Below are positions 23,433 to 32,087 of a stretch of 64,000 bases of DNA, in pieces. Position numbers and translations under genes: made by a program. Location: contig CAMYNM010000009.1 of NCBI GenBank assembly GCA_947259725.1, forward strand, positions 62,001-126,000. The letters are read 5' to 3'. Position 1 is the first letter of the stretch; every line of letters starts with the position of its first letter. This DNA is from CALZIK01 sp945787635 (GTDB lineage: Bacteria; Acidobacteriota; Thermoanaerobaculia; Multivoradales; JAHEKO01). The notes under the pieces were generated by a model. That model was not told the DNA's origin and did no database searches. It saw nothing but the letters and a program-made list of their open reading frames with translations.

Positions 23433-24736
23433 CCCCGGATCTCTGGGTTCCGGGGCTCGTCATTCTGGTTGCCGGCGCGGCGGTCGGCTGGTGGTTCATG
23501 CACCGTCGGGCGGCCTCCGGAGCCGAATCCACGCGTTCCAAAGCCAAGGCCCCTGAGGCGGGCGATAGCCTGGAGGCTGCAGACCTGCGCGGGCTCCGCG
23601 ACGAGCTCTACACGCGGTTGCGCGATCCTGAACTGGCGGCGGAAGAGCGGGCGGAGCTCGAGATCCGCGCGGCTCGGGTGCTTCGCGAGTTGGACGAGCT
23701 CGAAGGGGCTGCGGCGCGCCCAGCCAAGCGCAAGGCTGGGGCAGAGCCTCCCGCACCCGTTGCCGCACCCCACAGCCGAAGTCGCACTCTGGTCACGGGC
23801 TTCGTCTTCGGCGGCGCCACCGCCGCCCTGATCGCTCTGCTCATCTTCTGGGCTGAGAAAGACGCCAAACCCAAAGAGGAAATGACCGGCGGCGGACCCG
23901 CGCCGACCGCGGACCGGCCCCACCCTGAAGCCGCCATGCCCCCCGAGATCGCCGCCGAAGTCGGGAAGCTGGAGGCGCATCTCGAAGGCTCGCCCGACGA
24001 CCTCGCGGCGCGCAAGCGGCTGGCCCTCTTGTACCTCAACGGCGATCAGTACGTTCCGGCCTTCGAGCAGGCGGAAATGGTGCTCGCGGTTCTGCCCGAC
24101 GACATCGATTCGCACTACGTGCAAGGCGTCGTGCGAATGACAATGGGGCAGGACGATCAAGCGCTCGCACGTCTGGACCGCGTGCTCGAGCTCTTTCCGG
24201 ACCATGTGCGCGCGATGACCGTCAAGGGGTTGATCTTCGCGCGCGCGGGTAACCGGGAAGCGGCCGCCGAGACCTGGAACCTGGCGCTCGAAATCGGCGG
24301 CCCGCAACCTGAGATCGAGAACCTGCTCGCGATGCTGGAGTCCCAAGGCGAGGGAGACTTGCCGCCCGGGCATCCCCCCGCCGAGTCTCCGGCGGGCAGT
24401 GGCGGCGCGCTACGGCGGGATGCCTATACGGTTCGCCTGGAGGCGGACACCATCGAGGGCTTTCCCCAGACCGGAGTGCTGTTCGTGGCGCTGCGCACCG
24501 GAGCGAGTGGACCGCCGCTGGCGGTGCGGCGGATCGACCAGCCGGCCTTCCCGATGATGATCACCGTCGGTCCGGAGGACATGATGATGGCGGCGGGCGA
24601 CGCGGAGCTGCCGGCCGAGGGTCTGGTCACGGTTCGTCTCGACCAGGACGGAAGCGTGGCGACGGTTGGCGAGAACGATCTCGAGGGCAGTGCCGCGATG
24701 AGCCGCGGCGACCTCGCGACGATATTTCTCGATTAA
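23429..24736 (+). CDS. ccmI: CcmI-type TPR cytochrome c assembly factor
   Basis: A 435-residue protein starting at GTG 23429, which overlaps the ccmH stop. Two spans (residues about 5-22 and 115-135) enclose a cytosolic loop with a coiled coil (ELYTRLRDPELAAEERAELE). TPR repeats follow at about 170-300 (ALLYLNGDQYVPAFEQAEM). The C-terminal domain (LAVRRIDQPAFPMMITVGPE) matches that of CcmI/CcmH fusion proteins. It binds apocytochrome C-termini for the CcmFH lyase. It is the last gene of the operon; no cytochrome structural gene follows. Confidence 0.88.
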   Translation: MTPDLWVPGLVILVAGAAVGWWFMHRRAASGAESTRSKAKAPEAGDSLEAADLRGLRDELYTRLRDPELAAEERAELEIRAARVLRELDELEGAAARPAKRKAGAEPPAPVAAPHSRSRTLVTGFVFGGATAALIALLIFWAEKDAKPKEEMTGGGPAPTADRPHPEAAMPPEIAAEVGKLEAHLEGSPDDLAARKRLALLYLNGDQYVPAFEQAEMVLAVLPDDIDSHYVQGVVRMTMGQDDQALARLDRVLELFPDHVRAMTVKGLIFARAGNREAAAETWNLALEIGGPQPEIENLLAMLESQGEGDLPPGHPPAESPAGSGGALRRDAYTVRLEADTIEGFPQTGVLFVALRTGASGPPLAVRRIDQPAFPMMITVGPEDMMMAAGDAELPAEGLVTVRLDQDGSVATVGENDLEGSAAMSRGDLATIFLD

Positions 24737-24780
24737 GGCCGGATTTCAGACAAGTCGCGGCCGCCGGCGGCGATCTTCGA

Positions 24781-26286
24781 TTAGGGGACCGCCGCAGCCA
24801 GCAGGTCGACCCCGAGCGCGTCGACCGCTACCCAGGTGTTCGGAAGGCTCGCGATCGGATTCGGGAGAAAGAGGTCAGCCGAGTTCCGGCAGACGACCGC
24901 AGTTGCGCCGCTGCCGCCGCTTCGTTCCAGGGCGTGCAGGGCGATGCAGTTACTGCCGATCGTCGCACCGCCCTTGCTGAGCAGCCGTCCGAAGCCGCTG
25001 GACGGCACACTGAAGAGCGCGAACCCGTGCTCGAAGCCTGACCCTTCGACCGTCAGGAAGCCGTCGTCGAGGAGCTCTTGAGCTCCCGTGCTCAGAAGCC
25101 CGCCGCGAATGAGCGCGTGAAAAAAGCCCGCGTAGGCCTTGGGCGCTGCGGTCAAGCCCCCGGCTCCGCCGCCGCCGTTGGTGAGCAAGAAGGGTTCGAG
25201 ATCAAACGTGTCGATGGCCGGATGCCCATTCAGATCGGCAAGTGAATACACGCCCAGGAGGTTTTCGTCGACCGGGGCGTCTGTCGGAAAGCCGCCTACG
25301 TCGGCACCGCTCGTGATGCTGTAGGGCGTGGCGATCTTGCCGCTCCGGTTCCGAGGTGCCTTGGAGATCAGCGATATGCGGGTCAAGTCCAGGGGTTTGG
25401 TGATGAGCTGCTTGACCAGGGCGTCGTAGGACCTTCCGGAGACTCTCTCCAGGATAATGCCGAGGAGCTGGTAACCGGTGTTGCCGAAGCTGAGCTCGAA
25501 GTCCTGCGGTCTCGTGCCTCCGATTCGCGCAGCTTTGTTGGTGAGAACACCGGTCGTGGCGAGCAGATCGAACGCGTTCCGCGGCTGTAGATCGAGTCGA
25601 GGTCGCTCGATGGCGAGCGCGTCGAGAAGATCGCCGAGAAGGTAGTCGGCGATTTCAACGAACCCGTTGGCGTCCCGATCGACTTCGTTGAGAAAATCCC
25701 AGAGACCATGGTTGCCGTTGAGAAGGTGCCGGAGCGTGATCTTCGAGAAGCTGGGGCACTTGGCGCGCACCGGGAGAAACAGCAGCTTGAGCCGGTCGAG
25801 ACCGTTGATCCGAGCCGGGCATAGTGACCGTCCGGGCTCGATACCTTTTTTCAGAGTCTTGCGCTCCCTCGACGTCAAGAATCTGTCGATCGAGGTGTCG
25901 ATCCCGTCGGGGCCGAACAGGCCCTGGTCGGCGAGGCCCAGCGTCAACGCCGTGGTGACTGGCTTGGTGAGGCTGCCGATGTGGTGCCGCGTCGAGGCCA
26001 GCATCGGCTGGTTGCCCTCGATCCGGCGACGGCCGACCGCATAGGTGAAGAGTCCGCACTGATCGTGCATTACGGCGGCCGAGTAGCCGGGCGCGCCCGA
26101 GCCGCGGCCTGGAAACGCCGAGACGGCGGGGCTAGCAGCCAAGGCGTCATCGACGAGTTTCCTCAGCTCTTCGGTGCTCGCGCAGTCTTCGCCGCCCCAG
26201 GAGGCGGCTAAACCCGGGCCCGGATTCGCTCCCAGGGCGAGCGCGACGGCGAGCGTAAAGTGGCTCGGCCGCAGACCCATCCTCAT
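24781..26286 (-). CDS. Exported beta-lactamase-fold serine hydrolase
   Basis: About 501 residues. A signal peptide (FTLAVALALGANPGPGLAA) leads to a beta-lactamase/penicillin-binding fold: the SxxK nucleophile motif is IGSLTKPVTTAL and a YxN-like motif is FGNTGYQLLG near the middle. Such enzymes include esterases, D-aminopeptidases and class C-like hydrolases; the substrate is unknown. Cysteines at four or more positions suggest disulphides in the periplasm. The frame continues another 324 codons to 27258, but that part is the antisense of the radical SAM gene and is rejected. ATGs at 26286 and 26280 are both possible; neither has a good ribosome-binding site. It is divergent from the radical SAM gene, with 51 bases between. 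Confidence 0.82.
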   Translation of the reverse strand: MRMGLRPSHFTLAVALALGANPGPGLAASWGGEDCASTEELRKLVDDALAASPAVSAFPGRGSGAPGYSAAVMHDQCGLFTYAVGRRRIEGNQPMLASTRHHIGSLTKPVTTALTLGLADQGLFGPDGIDTSIDRFLTSRERKTLKKGIEPGRSLCPARINGLDRLKLLFLPVRAKCPSFSKITLRHLLNGNHGLWDFLNEVDRDANGFVEIADYLLGDLLDALAIERPRLDLQPRNAFDLLATTGVLTNKAARIGGTRPQDFELSFGNTGYQLLGIILERVSGRSYDALVKQLITKPLDLTRISLISKAPRNRSGKIATPYSITSGADVGGFPTDAPVDENLLGVYSLADLNGHPAIDTFDLEPFLLTNGGGGAGGLTAAPKAYAGFFHALIRGGLLSTGAQELLDDGFLTVEGSGFEHGFALFSVPSSGFGRLLSKGGATIGSNCIALHALERSGGSGATAVVCRNSADLFLPNPIASLPNTWVAVDALGVDLLAAAVP

Positions 26287-26337
26287 TGCACCGACGATTC
26301 TATCCAGATCCGTTACTTTGCTATCCTGCCGCTGGTT

Positions 26338-27354
26338 ATGAACCTCCTCAAACAGGCCAAGACGCTCAAGGACGGTGTGCGCGACGCGTACGACGTCAAG
26401 CGCAGAAAGCTGCGCACGGTCGCGATCCTGGTCACCGATCGTTGCATGTCGCGCTGCAAGCATTGCTTCATCTGGAACAAGAAGGACAACAACGATCTTT
26501 CTCCCGAGGTCATCGAGCGTCAGATCCTCGATTCGGACGTGATCTCCAAGGACACCTACTTCGAGCTCACCGGCGGCGAGTTTCTCGATCATCCGCAGTA
26601 CGAGGAGATCCTGGCGCTGTTCTCGGAGGGTGGCTACGACTACATGATGCTGACCAACGGGATGTACCCGGATCAGGCGATCGAGGCCGTCCGGAAGTAC
26701 AAGGTGCCCAACCTCTACATGTCGCTGGATGGCCTGGGCGAGACCTACAAGAAGGTGCGCGGCGTCGACTGCGCCGACAATGTGGTTCGGATCATCGACG
26801 AGCTCAAGGACGAGGTTCCGATCTTTCTGGGCTACACGATCTGTCCCTGGAACGGCGTCGAAGATCTCGAGGCGGTGAAGCGCCTGTGTGAAGAGAAGGG
26901 CGTAGAGTTCTTCATCGGTGCGTATCAGAACCCCGAGTTCTTCGACACCACCAAGCCCGGCGGGAAGATCTCGCATGAGCACGAGCCCTACCTGAGCGAG
27001 TTCATGCGCCTCCACAACCCCTGGATGGAGCAGCAGGTCAAGATCCCGTGCTGGAACATCAACACCAAGTGCTACATCATGGGCAGCGGCGACGTGCATT
27101 TGTGCCAGCAAAAGAGCCTGGTGCTGGGCAACCTCCACGACAAGACACTCGGCGAGATCTGGGAGTCGGACGAAGTTCGCGCGATTCATCGCAAGTATCG
27201 CGAGTGCAACGATTGCTGGCTCGCCTGCAACCGACCGTTCGATGCGCAGCTTGCCCACGCGGGCAGCTCGTTTCTGCCGCGGCCGATCCTCAACAAGTGG
27301 CTCGGTGAGTACACCTGGGATGCGGTGGACGCCGCCTACAAGAACGGGTCGTAG
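26338..27354 (+). CDS. Radical SAM/SPASM-like protein
   Basis: A 338-residue radical SAM enzyme. The 4Fe-4S cluster motif is CMSRCKHC (Cys36, Cys40, Cys43), followed by FELTGGEFL, the SAM-contacting glycine motif. The C-terminal region has further cysteines (IPCWNINTKCYI, HLCQQKS, ECNDCWLACN) that match a SPASM-type auxiliary cluster domain. The ATG at 26338 is preferred over the frame opening at 26260 because it begins MNLLKQAKTL, as in related lipid or glycan cluster members. It is followed after 11 bases by a methyltransferase-like gene, so both likely act on one substrate, which is not evident. Confidence 0.86.
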   Translation: MNLLKQAKTLKDGVRDAYDVKRRKLRTVAILVTDRCMSRCKHCFIWNKKDNNDLSPEVIERQILDSDVISKDTYFELTGGEFLDHPQYEEILALFSEGGYDYMMLTNGMYPDQAIEAVRKYKVPNLYMSLDGLGETYKKVRGVDCADNVVRIIDELKDEVPIFLGYTICPWNGVEDLEAVKRLCEEKGVEFFIGAYQNPEFFDTTKPGGKISHEHEPYLSEFMRLHNPWMEQQVKIPCWNINTKCYIMGSGDVHLCQQKSLVLGNLHDKTLGEIWESDEVRAIHRKYRECNDCWLACNRPFDAQLAHAGSSFLPRPILNKWLGEYTWDAVDAAYKNGS

Positions 27355-27365
27355 CTCAGCGTTCG

Positions 27366-28124
27366 ATGCCGATTACCGCTGCCGACACCGGAGCCGTGGA
27401 GGTGCTGCGCGGGCGAGTCCTGGACTACCTGGCTGAGCGTCGGCACGAGGGCGAGTTCAAGGTCATCGATGTCGGTGGCCGCTACAATCCGTGGGCCAAC
27501 CGGCACACCGACGCCTACGTCGATCTGTTCCCGACCGAGACCGACGACAAGCGCGTCTTCGTCGGCAATATTTGCACGGAAGAGATCTGGGAGAAGATCG
27601 CCGCGGAAGGGCCGTTCGACTTTTCGATCTGCACCCACGTTCTCGAGGACATCCGAGATCCCTTCTTCGTGGCGCGGCAGCTGGCCAAGATCTCGAAAGC
27701 CGGGTTCGTTTCGGTGCCGACCAAGCACAGCGAGCTGTCCAACGTCGAGTCACGGTTCTATCTCGGCTACTGTCATCATCGTTGGATCTTCACCGTGCGC
27801 GGTGACGGTGACTCGCGCCGCATGATCGGCGTTGGCAAGATGCCTGTGGTCGGCTACTTCAACAACCGTTTCCGGCCAGTCCTCAAGCTGATTCACCTCT
27901 TCGGCCGGTGGATCATCGGCGCCAAGATCGAGCGCCGGCTGGGAATCTTCCCCGGCGGCGGCCGACCCACCTGGATCGACCGGAAGCTGGTGGGGCACGA
28001 CCAGGAGCTGGCCGTGTGGTGGCAGGACGAGCTGCCACTCGAGCCCTTGATGGACGACTACTCGGGCGAGACCTGCTTGCATCTGGCGGATCTGTACCGG
28101 CATGCCATCCGCGACGGCCTCTAG
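27366..28124 (+). CDS. SAM methyltransferase-like protein
   Basis: A 252-residue protein. FKVIDVGGRYNPWANRHTDA and DFSICTHVLEDIRDPFFVAR match motifs I and IV of class I methyltransferases in altered form: the glycine-rich loop is short (DVGGRYN). The rest (YCHHRWIFTVRG, and GRPTWIDRKLVGHDQELAVW) is unlike common families. It may be a methyltransferase or a non-catalytic relative acting with the radical SAM protein 11 bases upstream. No membrane span, except a weakly hydrophobic stretch near LIHLFGRWIIGAKI. Confidence 0.7.
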   Translation: MPITAADTGAVEVLRGRVLDYLAERRHEGEFKVIDVGGRYNPWANRHTDAYVDLFPTETDDKRVFVGNICTEEIWEKIAAEGPFDFSICTHVLEDIRDPFFVARQLAKISKAGFVSVPTKHSELSNVESRFYLGYCHHRWIFTVRGDGDSRRMIGVGKMPVVGYFNNRFRPVLKLIHLFGRWIIGAKIERRLGIFPGGGRPTWIDRKLVGHDQELAVWWQDELPLEPLMDDYSGETCLHLADLYRHAIRDGL

Positions 28125-28149
28125 GGGAAACGCCGTATGCATCCGGATT

Positions 28150-28240
28150 TCCTGCGTTGCGCTTCCCTCGGCCGTCCTCAGCGTATTCGAGTACGCCTCC
28201 GGGGCCCTCGTTCGCGCGCCTTGCATCTTCCACCACCTTC
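28150..28240. other. Intergenic palindrome-rich element
   Basis: The 150-base gap between the methyltransferase-like and SGNH genes contains GCGTA/TACGC (28181-28196) nested inside GGCC...GGCC (28170-28206). The purine/pyrimidine pattern looks like a dispersed intergenic repeat, but this is the only copy I see in the window. Confidence 0.35.
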
Positions 28241-28274
28241 GACGTTCCCGGTCGATTGGGGGAGAGGGTCTTGA

Positions 28275-29402
28275 ATGAGTACCCGTAGGATCGTGCAACC
28301 GGTCGCCGCGCTGCTCATGGCAGCGGTGTTCGCTTTGGCGGTTGGGGAGATCGCGGTGCGTGTTCTGCTGCCGCAGGTGCGGCTGGTGATCGAGCCGGGG
28401 GGCTTTTACATCGCCGACCCGCCGGGGCGCTACCGGTTGGCGCCGGGCTATCGCGGCCGGATCACCAACCGGGCCGAGTACGACAACGAGATTCGGATCA
28501 ACGAGGCCGGCCTGCGGGGCCCCGAGCTCGCGGCGCGCTCGGAGGATCGGTTGCGGGTTCTCGCGATCGGAGACTCGTTCACATTCGGCGTCGGGGTCGA
28601 GGATTCGGAGACCTTCGTCGCCGTCCTGGCCGAGGAACTCAACGGCGCGAGCATCGTCGCTGAGGGTCTCAATGCGGGCACTCCGGCCTTCGGCGTGCCC
28701 GACGCGATGCTCTGGCTCCGCCGGCATGGATTGGAGCTCGATCCCGACGTCGTCGTTCTGGCGGTATTTCTCGGCAACGACCTGATCGACGCCTCTCCGG
28801 ATCGCGAGGAGATCCTCGTAGTGGACGGGCTGCTGGTGCCGGGCGAGTCGCCCAGGGGCGTCAAGGCATGGCTGTTTCGCAACTCTCAGCTCTACGTCGC
28901 GGTCAAGGGACTCATGGAGCTGTCGGCGATGCGGCCCTTGAGGTCGAAACTCGGGCTGGGCGAGCCGTGGACCCAGCGGGTGTTGCGCGAGGAGCTCGAT
29001 GTTTATCGCCGGGGCGCTCGCGAGCGCTTCGCCGAGGCGGTGGCCGCGACCGAAGGGGCCCTCTCGGAGCTCGCCGTGCTCGCAGCCGAGCACGACTTCG
29101 AGCCGGTCGTCCTGATGATCCCCAGCGAGGTGCAGGTCGATCCCGAGCGATGGGCGGCGGCAGTCAAGACGCTCGAGCTGGATCCTGCCGACTACGATCC
29201 AAGGCTCCCGACGCGGATCTTTCGGGAGATGCTCGCAAGGCACGCGATCCCCGTCGTGGAGCCGGCCCAGGAGCTGGCCGCGCGGATCCGAGGCGGCGAA
29301 AATCTCTACTATCGTCTCGACCGGCACTGGACCGCTGGCGGACACCGCCTGGCCGCCGAGAAGCTGGCCGAAGCACTGCGCCCTCGGCTGGTCGGAAGGT
29401 AA
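28275..29402 (+). CDS. Membrane-anchored SGNH/GDSL-type hydrolase
   Basis: A 375-residue protein with one N-terminal span (LLMAAVFALAVGEIAVRVLL). The SGNH blocks can be followed: AIGDSFTFGVG (block I, nucleophile Ser), FLGNDLIDAS (block III, Asn) and LDRHWTAGGH (block V, Asp-His). The DRHWT form recalls AlgX/AlgJ-like and surface-polysaccharide O-acetyl esterase/transferase proteins. Likely acts in the periplasm on an acylated glycan or lipid. A strong AAAGGAGGT site lies downstream, before the MbtH-like gene, 41 bases after this stop. Confidence 0.82.
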   Translation: MSTRRIVQPVAALLMAAVFALAVGEIAVRVLLPQVRLVIEPGGFYIADPPGRYRLAPGYRGRITNRAEYDNEIRINEAGLRGPELAARSEDRLRVLAIGDSFTFGVGVEDSETFVAVLAEELNGASIVAEGLNAGTPAFGVPDAMLWLRRHGLELDPDVVVLAVFLGNDLIDASPDREEILVVDGLLVPGESPRGVKAWLFRNSQLYVAVKGLMELSAMRPLRSKLGLGEPWTQRVLREELDVYRRGARERFAEAVAATEGALSELAVLAAEHDFEPVVLMIPSEVQVDPERWAAAVKTLELDPADYDPRLPTRIFREMLARHAIPVVEPAQELAARIRGGENLYYRLDRHWTAGGHRLAAEKLAEALRPRLVGR

Positions 29403-29443
29403 GCTGCCGTGGAAGAGACCGCTTCGATCCAAAGGAGGTAACG

Positions 29444-29689
29444 ATGGGACAGGGCAACTGGCGCGATGAGGACGATGATCGGCGTTACAAAGTGGTCATC
29501 AACCACGAGGAGCAGTATTCGATCTGGTTCGCGGACCGGGAGATTCCCCGAGGCTGGAAGGCCGAGGGCTTCGAAGGCACCAAGCAGGAGTGCCTGCGGC
29601 ACATCGAGGAGGTCTGGACCGACATGCGCCCTCTGAGCCTGCGTCGGGAGATGGAACGGATCGAGCGAGAGGAGAGAGGGAAGGGTTGA
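29444..29689 (+). CDS. MbtH-family protein (orphan)
   Basis: An 81-residue protein with the whole MbtH signature: YKVVINHEEQYSIWF, then RGWKAEGFEGTKQECL and VWTDMRPLSLR, including the invariant tryptophans. AAAGGAGGTAACG precedes the ATG at ideal spacing. MbtH proteins bind and activate the adenylation domains of non-ribosomal peptide synthetases. No synthetase or adenylation domain gene lies within this window, so it either serves a distant enzyme or has another partner. It sits between an SGNH hydrolase and a Cys-containing exported protein, probably in one transcript. Confidence 0.92.
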   Translation: MGQGNWRDEDDDRRYKVVINHEEQYSIWFADREIPRGWKAEGFEGTKQECLRHIEEVWTDMRPLSLRREMERIEREERGKG

Positions 29690-29732
29690 TCCAAGCGCCC
29701 GGAAGCCACCCGAGCCAGGAGAGGAGTCGTCG

Positions 29733-30260
29733 ATGAGAGTGGTCGCTTGGGCGCTGGCGGCGGTCGCCGCCGTCGCCCTCGGGCCGGCGGCGGGGCAGAC
29801 TCCGGAGCAGCCCGAGGCCTGTACTTCGGAACCGCCGGCCATCGTCGAGTTCGAGGTGTTGTCGTGCCGCCCGGGAGCCTTGGCGATCGAAGAACAGATC
29901 GCCGGCGTTCGCCTGTGGTGGTTACGACCGTTTCTCGAATCGGTTGCCTCGAGCAATCCCGGAGTCGTGGTTCGCGGGCGGGTGATTCGCTCGAGGGTCA
30001 TCGAGGGACCGGAGACAGTCGCGCGTTGGCTCGACGGAGGCGGTGAAGAAGACCTCTTCTACACGTCGTCGGATCCCGACTTCTGCCGGACCTTCGAAGG
30101 GCTCGATGCCACGCAGTTGGTGCGCGAGGAGCCCTGCTGCGACGTTATCCCTCCGGTGAGCGTCGCTTGTGTTCTCGACCTCTTCGAAGCCCGGGCTCTG
30201 ACGCCCGCGCTCCAGGAGCTCGCGAAGAGCTACTCGTGGCCGCCCGAGCTAGAGCGGTGA
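29733..30260 (+). CDS. Hypothetical exported protein with paired cysteines
   Basis: A 175-residue protein I do not recognise. Residues 1-21 form a signal peptide cleaved near GPAAGQ. The mature part has cysteines at CTSE, LSCRPG, DFCRTF, EEPCCDV and VACVLD, enough for several disulphides. No catalytic motif stands out. It follows the MbtH-like gene by 43 bases. Confidence 0.6.
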   Translation: MRVVAWALAAVAAVALGPAAGQTPEQPEACTSEPPAIVEFEVLSCRPGALAIEEQIAGVRLWWLRPFLESVASSNPGVVVRGRVIRSRVIEGPETVARWLDGGGEEDLFYTSSDPDFCRTFEGLDATQLVREEPCCDVIPPVSVACVLDLFEARALTPALQELAKSYSWPPELER

Positions 30261-30274
30261 GGCGCTGGGCCCTC

Positions 30275-32035
30275 CTACGGGGTCGAAACGTAGTTGTCGA
30301 TCAGAATCGAGCCGGAGCCACCGGTCGAGCCTGAGGGCCCGACGGTAACCGCGCTGATCTTCTTGCGGTCGGTGTCGAGATCGGCGGCCGCGATGCGGAC
30401 CTTGCCGTTCTTCGAGAGGGTCACCTCACCGTCGTCGGCGCCCGGGCCGCTCGCGGCCAGCCAGTCGAGCTCGATGCGGATGGTTCGCCTTGCCGGCACG
30501 ACGGTTCGCCCCAGGCTCGAGAAGCCGCCGCTGTCGGCACGCACCTGCAGCCCCAGAAAATAGTCGCCCGCGATCTCTTCCAAAGTCAACCGGAGATGAC
30601 CGCGCTTGCCGCCGCCGGCCAGACGCATGATCTCGACCGCGCCGTTGGCGAGATTGACGTTGTTGGCGTTGAGGTCGAAACCGAGATGGAATGTGGTCTC
30701 GGAGGAGGGGTGCTTCGAGCGAACGAAGCTCTTGCCGCCTCCGATCGAGATCTCGAGCGCGTGCTCCGAGCGTTTGAGGCCGCCGTCGACGACCGAGATG
30801 TCGCCGCGCCTCTGGGTCCAGTCCAGCGCATTGCCCGACTCGAAATCGGAAGCGAACAGCTGCTGTCCGACGAGGCGGTAGATATCGCCACGGAAATGCG
30901 CCAGGTAGAGGTTGCCCTTCGAGTCTTCGGCGAAGGTCGTGATCAGGAGCCCGCTCGGCAAGAGCTCGTTGACCACCCAGTTGCCAGCCTGGTTTCGACG
31001 GGCGCCCCAGATATCTCCGCGGCAGAAGTCGCCGTAAATGTAAAAGCCGGGCAGGGTGGGAACCTGCGGCCCGCGGTATCGGTAGCCGCCGGTAACCGAG
31101 TTGCAGGTGCCTTCCTTGTGTCCGTAGAGGATGATCGGGGCCGTCAGGCTCTCGTCCTCGCATTCCGGGGCACCTTCTCCCGCGATGCAGCGCGAGCCCT
31201 CGAGCACGGACCAGCCGTAGTTCTCGCCGCCGCCGGAGCCGGCCGGCTGGAAGTTGATCTCCTCGAAGGTCGCCGCGCCGACGTCACCGATGAACATGTC
31301 GCCGGTCCTGCGGTCGATGGTGAAGCGCCAAGGATTTCGGAGACCGTAGACCCAGATCTCGTCGAGTGCGTCGGGGTTCCCGACAAAGGGATTGTCCTCG
31401 GGGATCGCGTAGGGAAACGCGCTGTCCACATCGAGCCGCAGAATCGAGCCCAAGAGGCTTTCGAGGTCCTGCGCCGTCTGGCGGGTTCCGCCGTCTCCCG
31501 CGGCGACGTAGAGATAGCCGTCGAGCCCGAAGGCGAGCGCGCCGCCGTTATGGGGAAGATCGGGCTGATTCCAGCGAATGATGGTCTGTCGGGAGGTGGT
31601 ATCGGCGACATTGGGGTCTGCGGACACCCGCCAGCGCGACACCACGGTTCGATCGTCGAGGTCCACGTACACGGTGTAAAAGAAGCCGTTGTTTTCGTAG
31701 GCTGGGTGAAACTCGAGCCCGACGAGGCCGCGCTCGTTGTCGCAGCACTCGACCTTGTTGGAGACGTCAAGAAAGAGCTTCGGCCGCAGCACGCCGTTCT
31801 CGAGAACCCTGATCTCACCCGATTGCTGAACGATGAAGAGCCGGTTGGTTCCGTCCTTCGGGTCCACCAGTCCGGTGACCCGGCCGATTTCGTCCCCTTC
31901 GAGGATCTGTTCGAGCCGGAGGCCACTCGGAACTTCAGGTTCCTGGCCGTGGACTGCCGTGGGCCCGAGCGAAAGAAGGGTCAGCACGGTCGCCGGGCAG
32001 GCAAGCCGAGTGATGCGAGTTGAAAGCGGGGTCAT
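30275..32035 (-). CDS. PQQ-type sugar dehydrogenase with C-terminal beta-sandwich
   Basis: A 586-residue exported protein. After a signal peptide comes a six-bladed propeller (about residues 40-380) of the glucose/sorbosone dehydrogenase family: HNGGALAFGLDGYLYVAAGD, GDVGAATFEEIN and ENYGWSVLEG. These enzymes oxidise sugars with PQQ in the periplasm. The last 200 residues (from about FASDFESGNALDW) are a separate jelly-roll/concanavalin-like domain, likely carbohydrate binding. The frame opens at 32068 but the ATG at 32035 has AAAGGAAC ahead of it. The gene is convergent with the exported Cys protein, 14 bases apart. Confidence 0.86.
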   Translation of the reverse strand: MTPLSTRITRLACPATVLTLLSLGPTAVHGQEPEVPSGLRLEQILEGDEIGRVTGLVDPKDGTNRLFIVQQSGEIRVLENGVLRPKLFLDVSNKVECCDNERGLVGLEFHPAYENNGFFYTVYVDLDDRTVVSRWRVSADPNVADTTSRQTIIRWNQPDLPHNGGALAFGLDGYLYVAAGDGGTRQTAQDLESLLGSILRLDVDSAFPYAIPEDNPFVGNPDALDEIWVYGLRNPWRFTIDRRTGDMFIGDVGAATFEEINFQPAGSGGGENYGWSVLEGSRCIAGEGAPECEDESLTAPIILYGHKEGTCNSVTGGYRYRGPQVPTLPGFYIYGDFCRGDIWGARRNQAGNWVVNELLPSGLLITTFAEDSKGNLYLAHFRGDIYRLVGQQLFASDFESGNALDWTQRRGDISVVDGGLKRSEHALEISIGGGKSFVRSKHPSSETTFHLGFDLNANNVNLANGAVEIMRLAGGGKRGHLRLTLEEIAGDYFLGLQVRADSGGFSSLGRTVVPARRTIRIELDWLAASGPGADDGEVTLSKNGKVRIAAADLDTDRKKISAVTVGPSGSTGGSGSILIDNYVSTP

Positions 32036-32087
32036 CTGAGTTCCTTTCGGCGCCCGCCGGGCTCTCATGGGGCGCCCGGTAGGCGAA

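Noticed and set aside
26287..27258. Upstream extension of the beta-lactamase-fold gene to 825 residues
   Set aside because: The extra part is fully antisense to the radical SAM gene, and the signal peptide begins at 26286 or 26280.
30596..32023. A 475-codon plus-strand frame in the sugar dehydrogenase gene
   Set aside because: Antisense to a clear signal-peptide plus propeller protein; no domain in the product.
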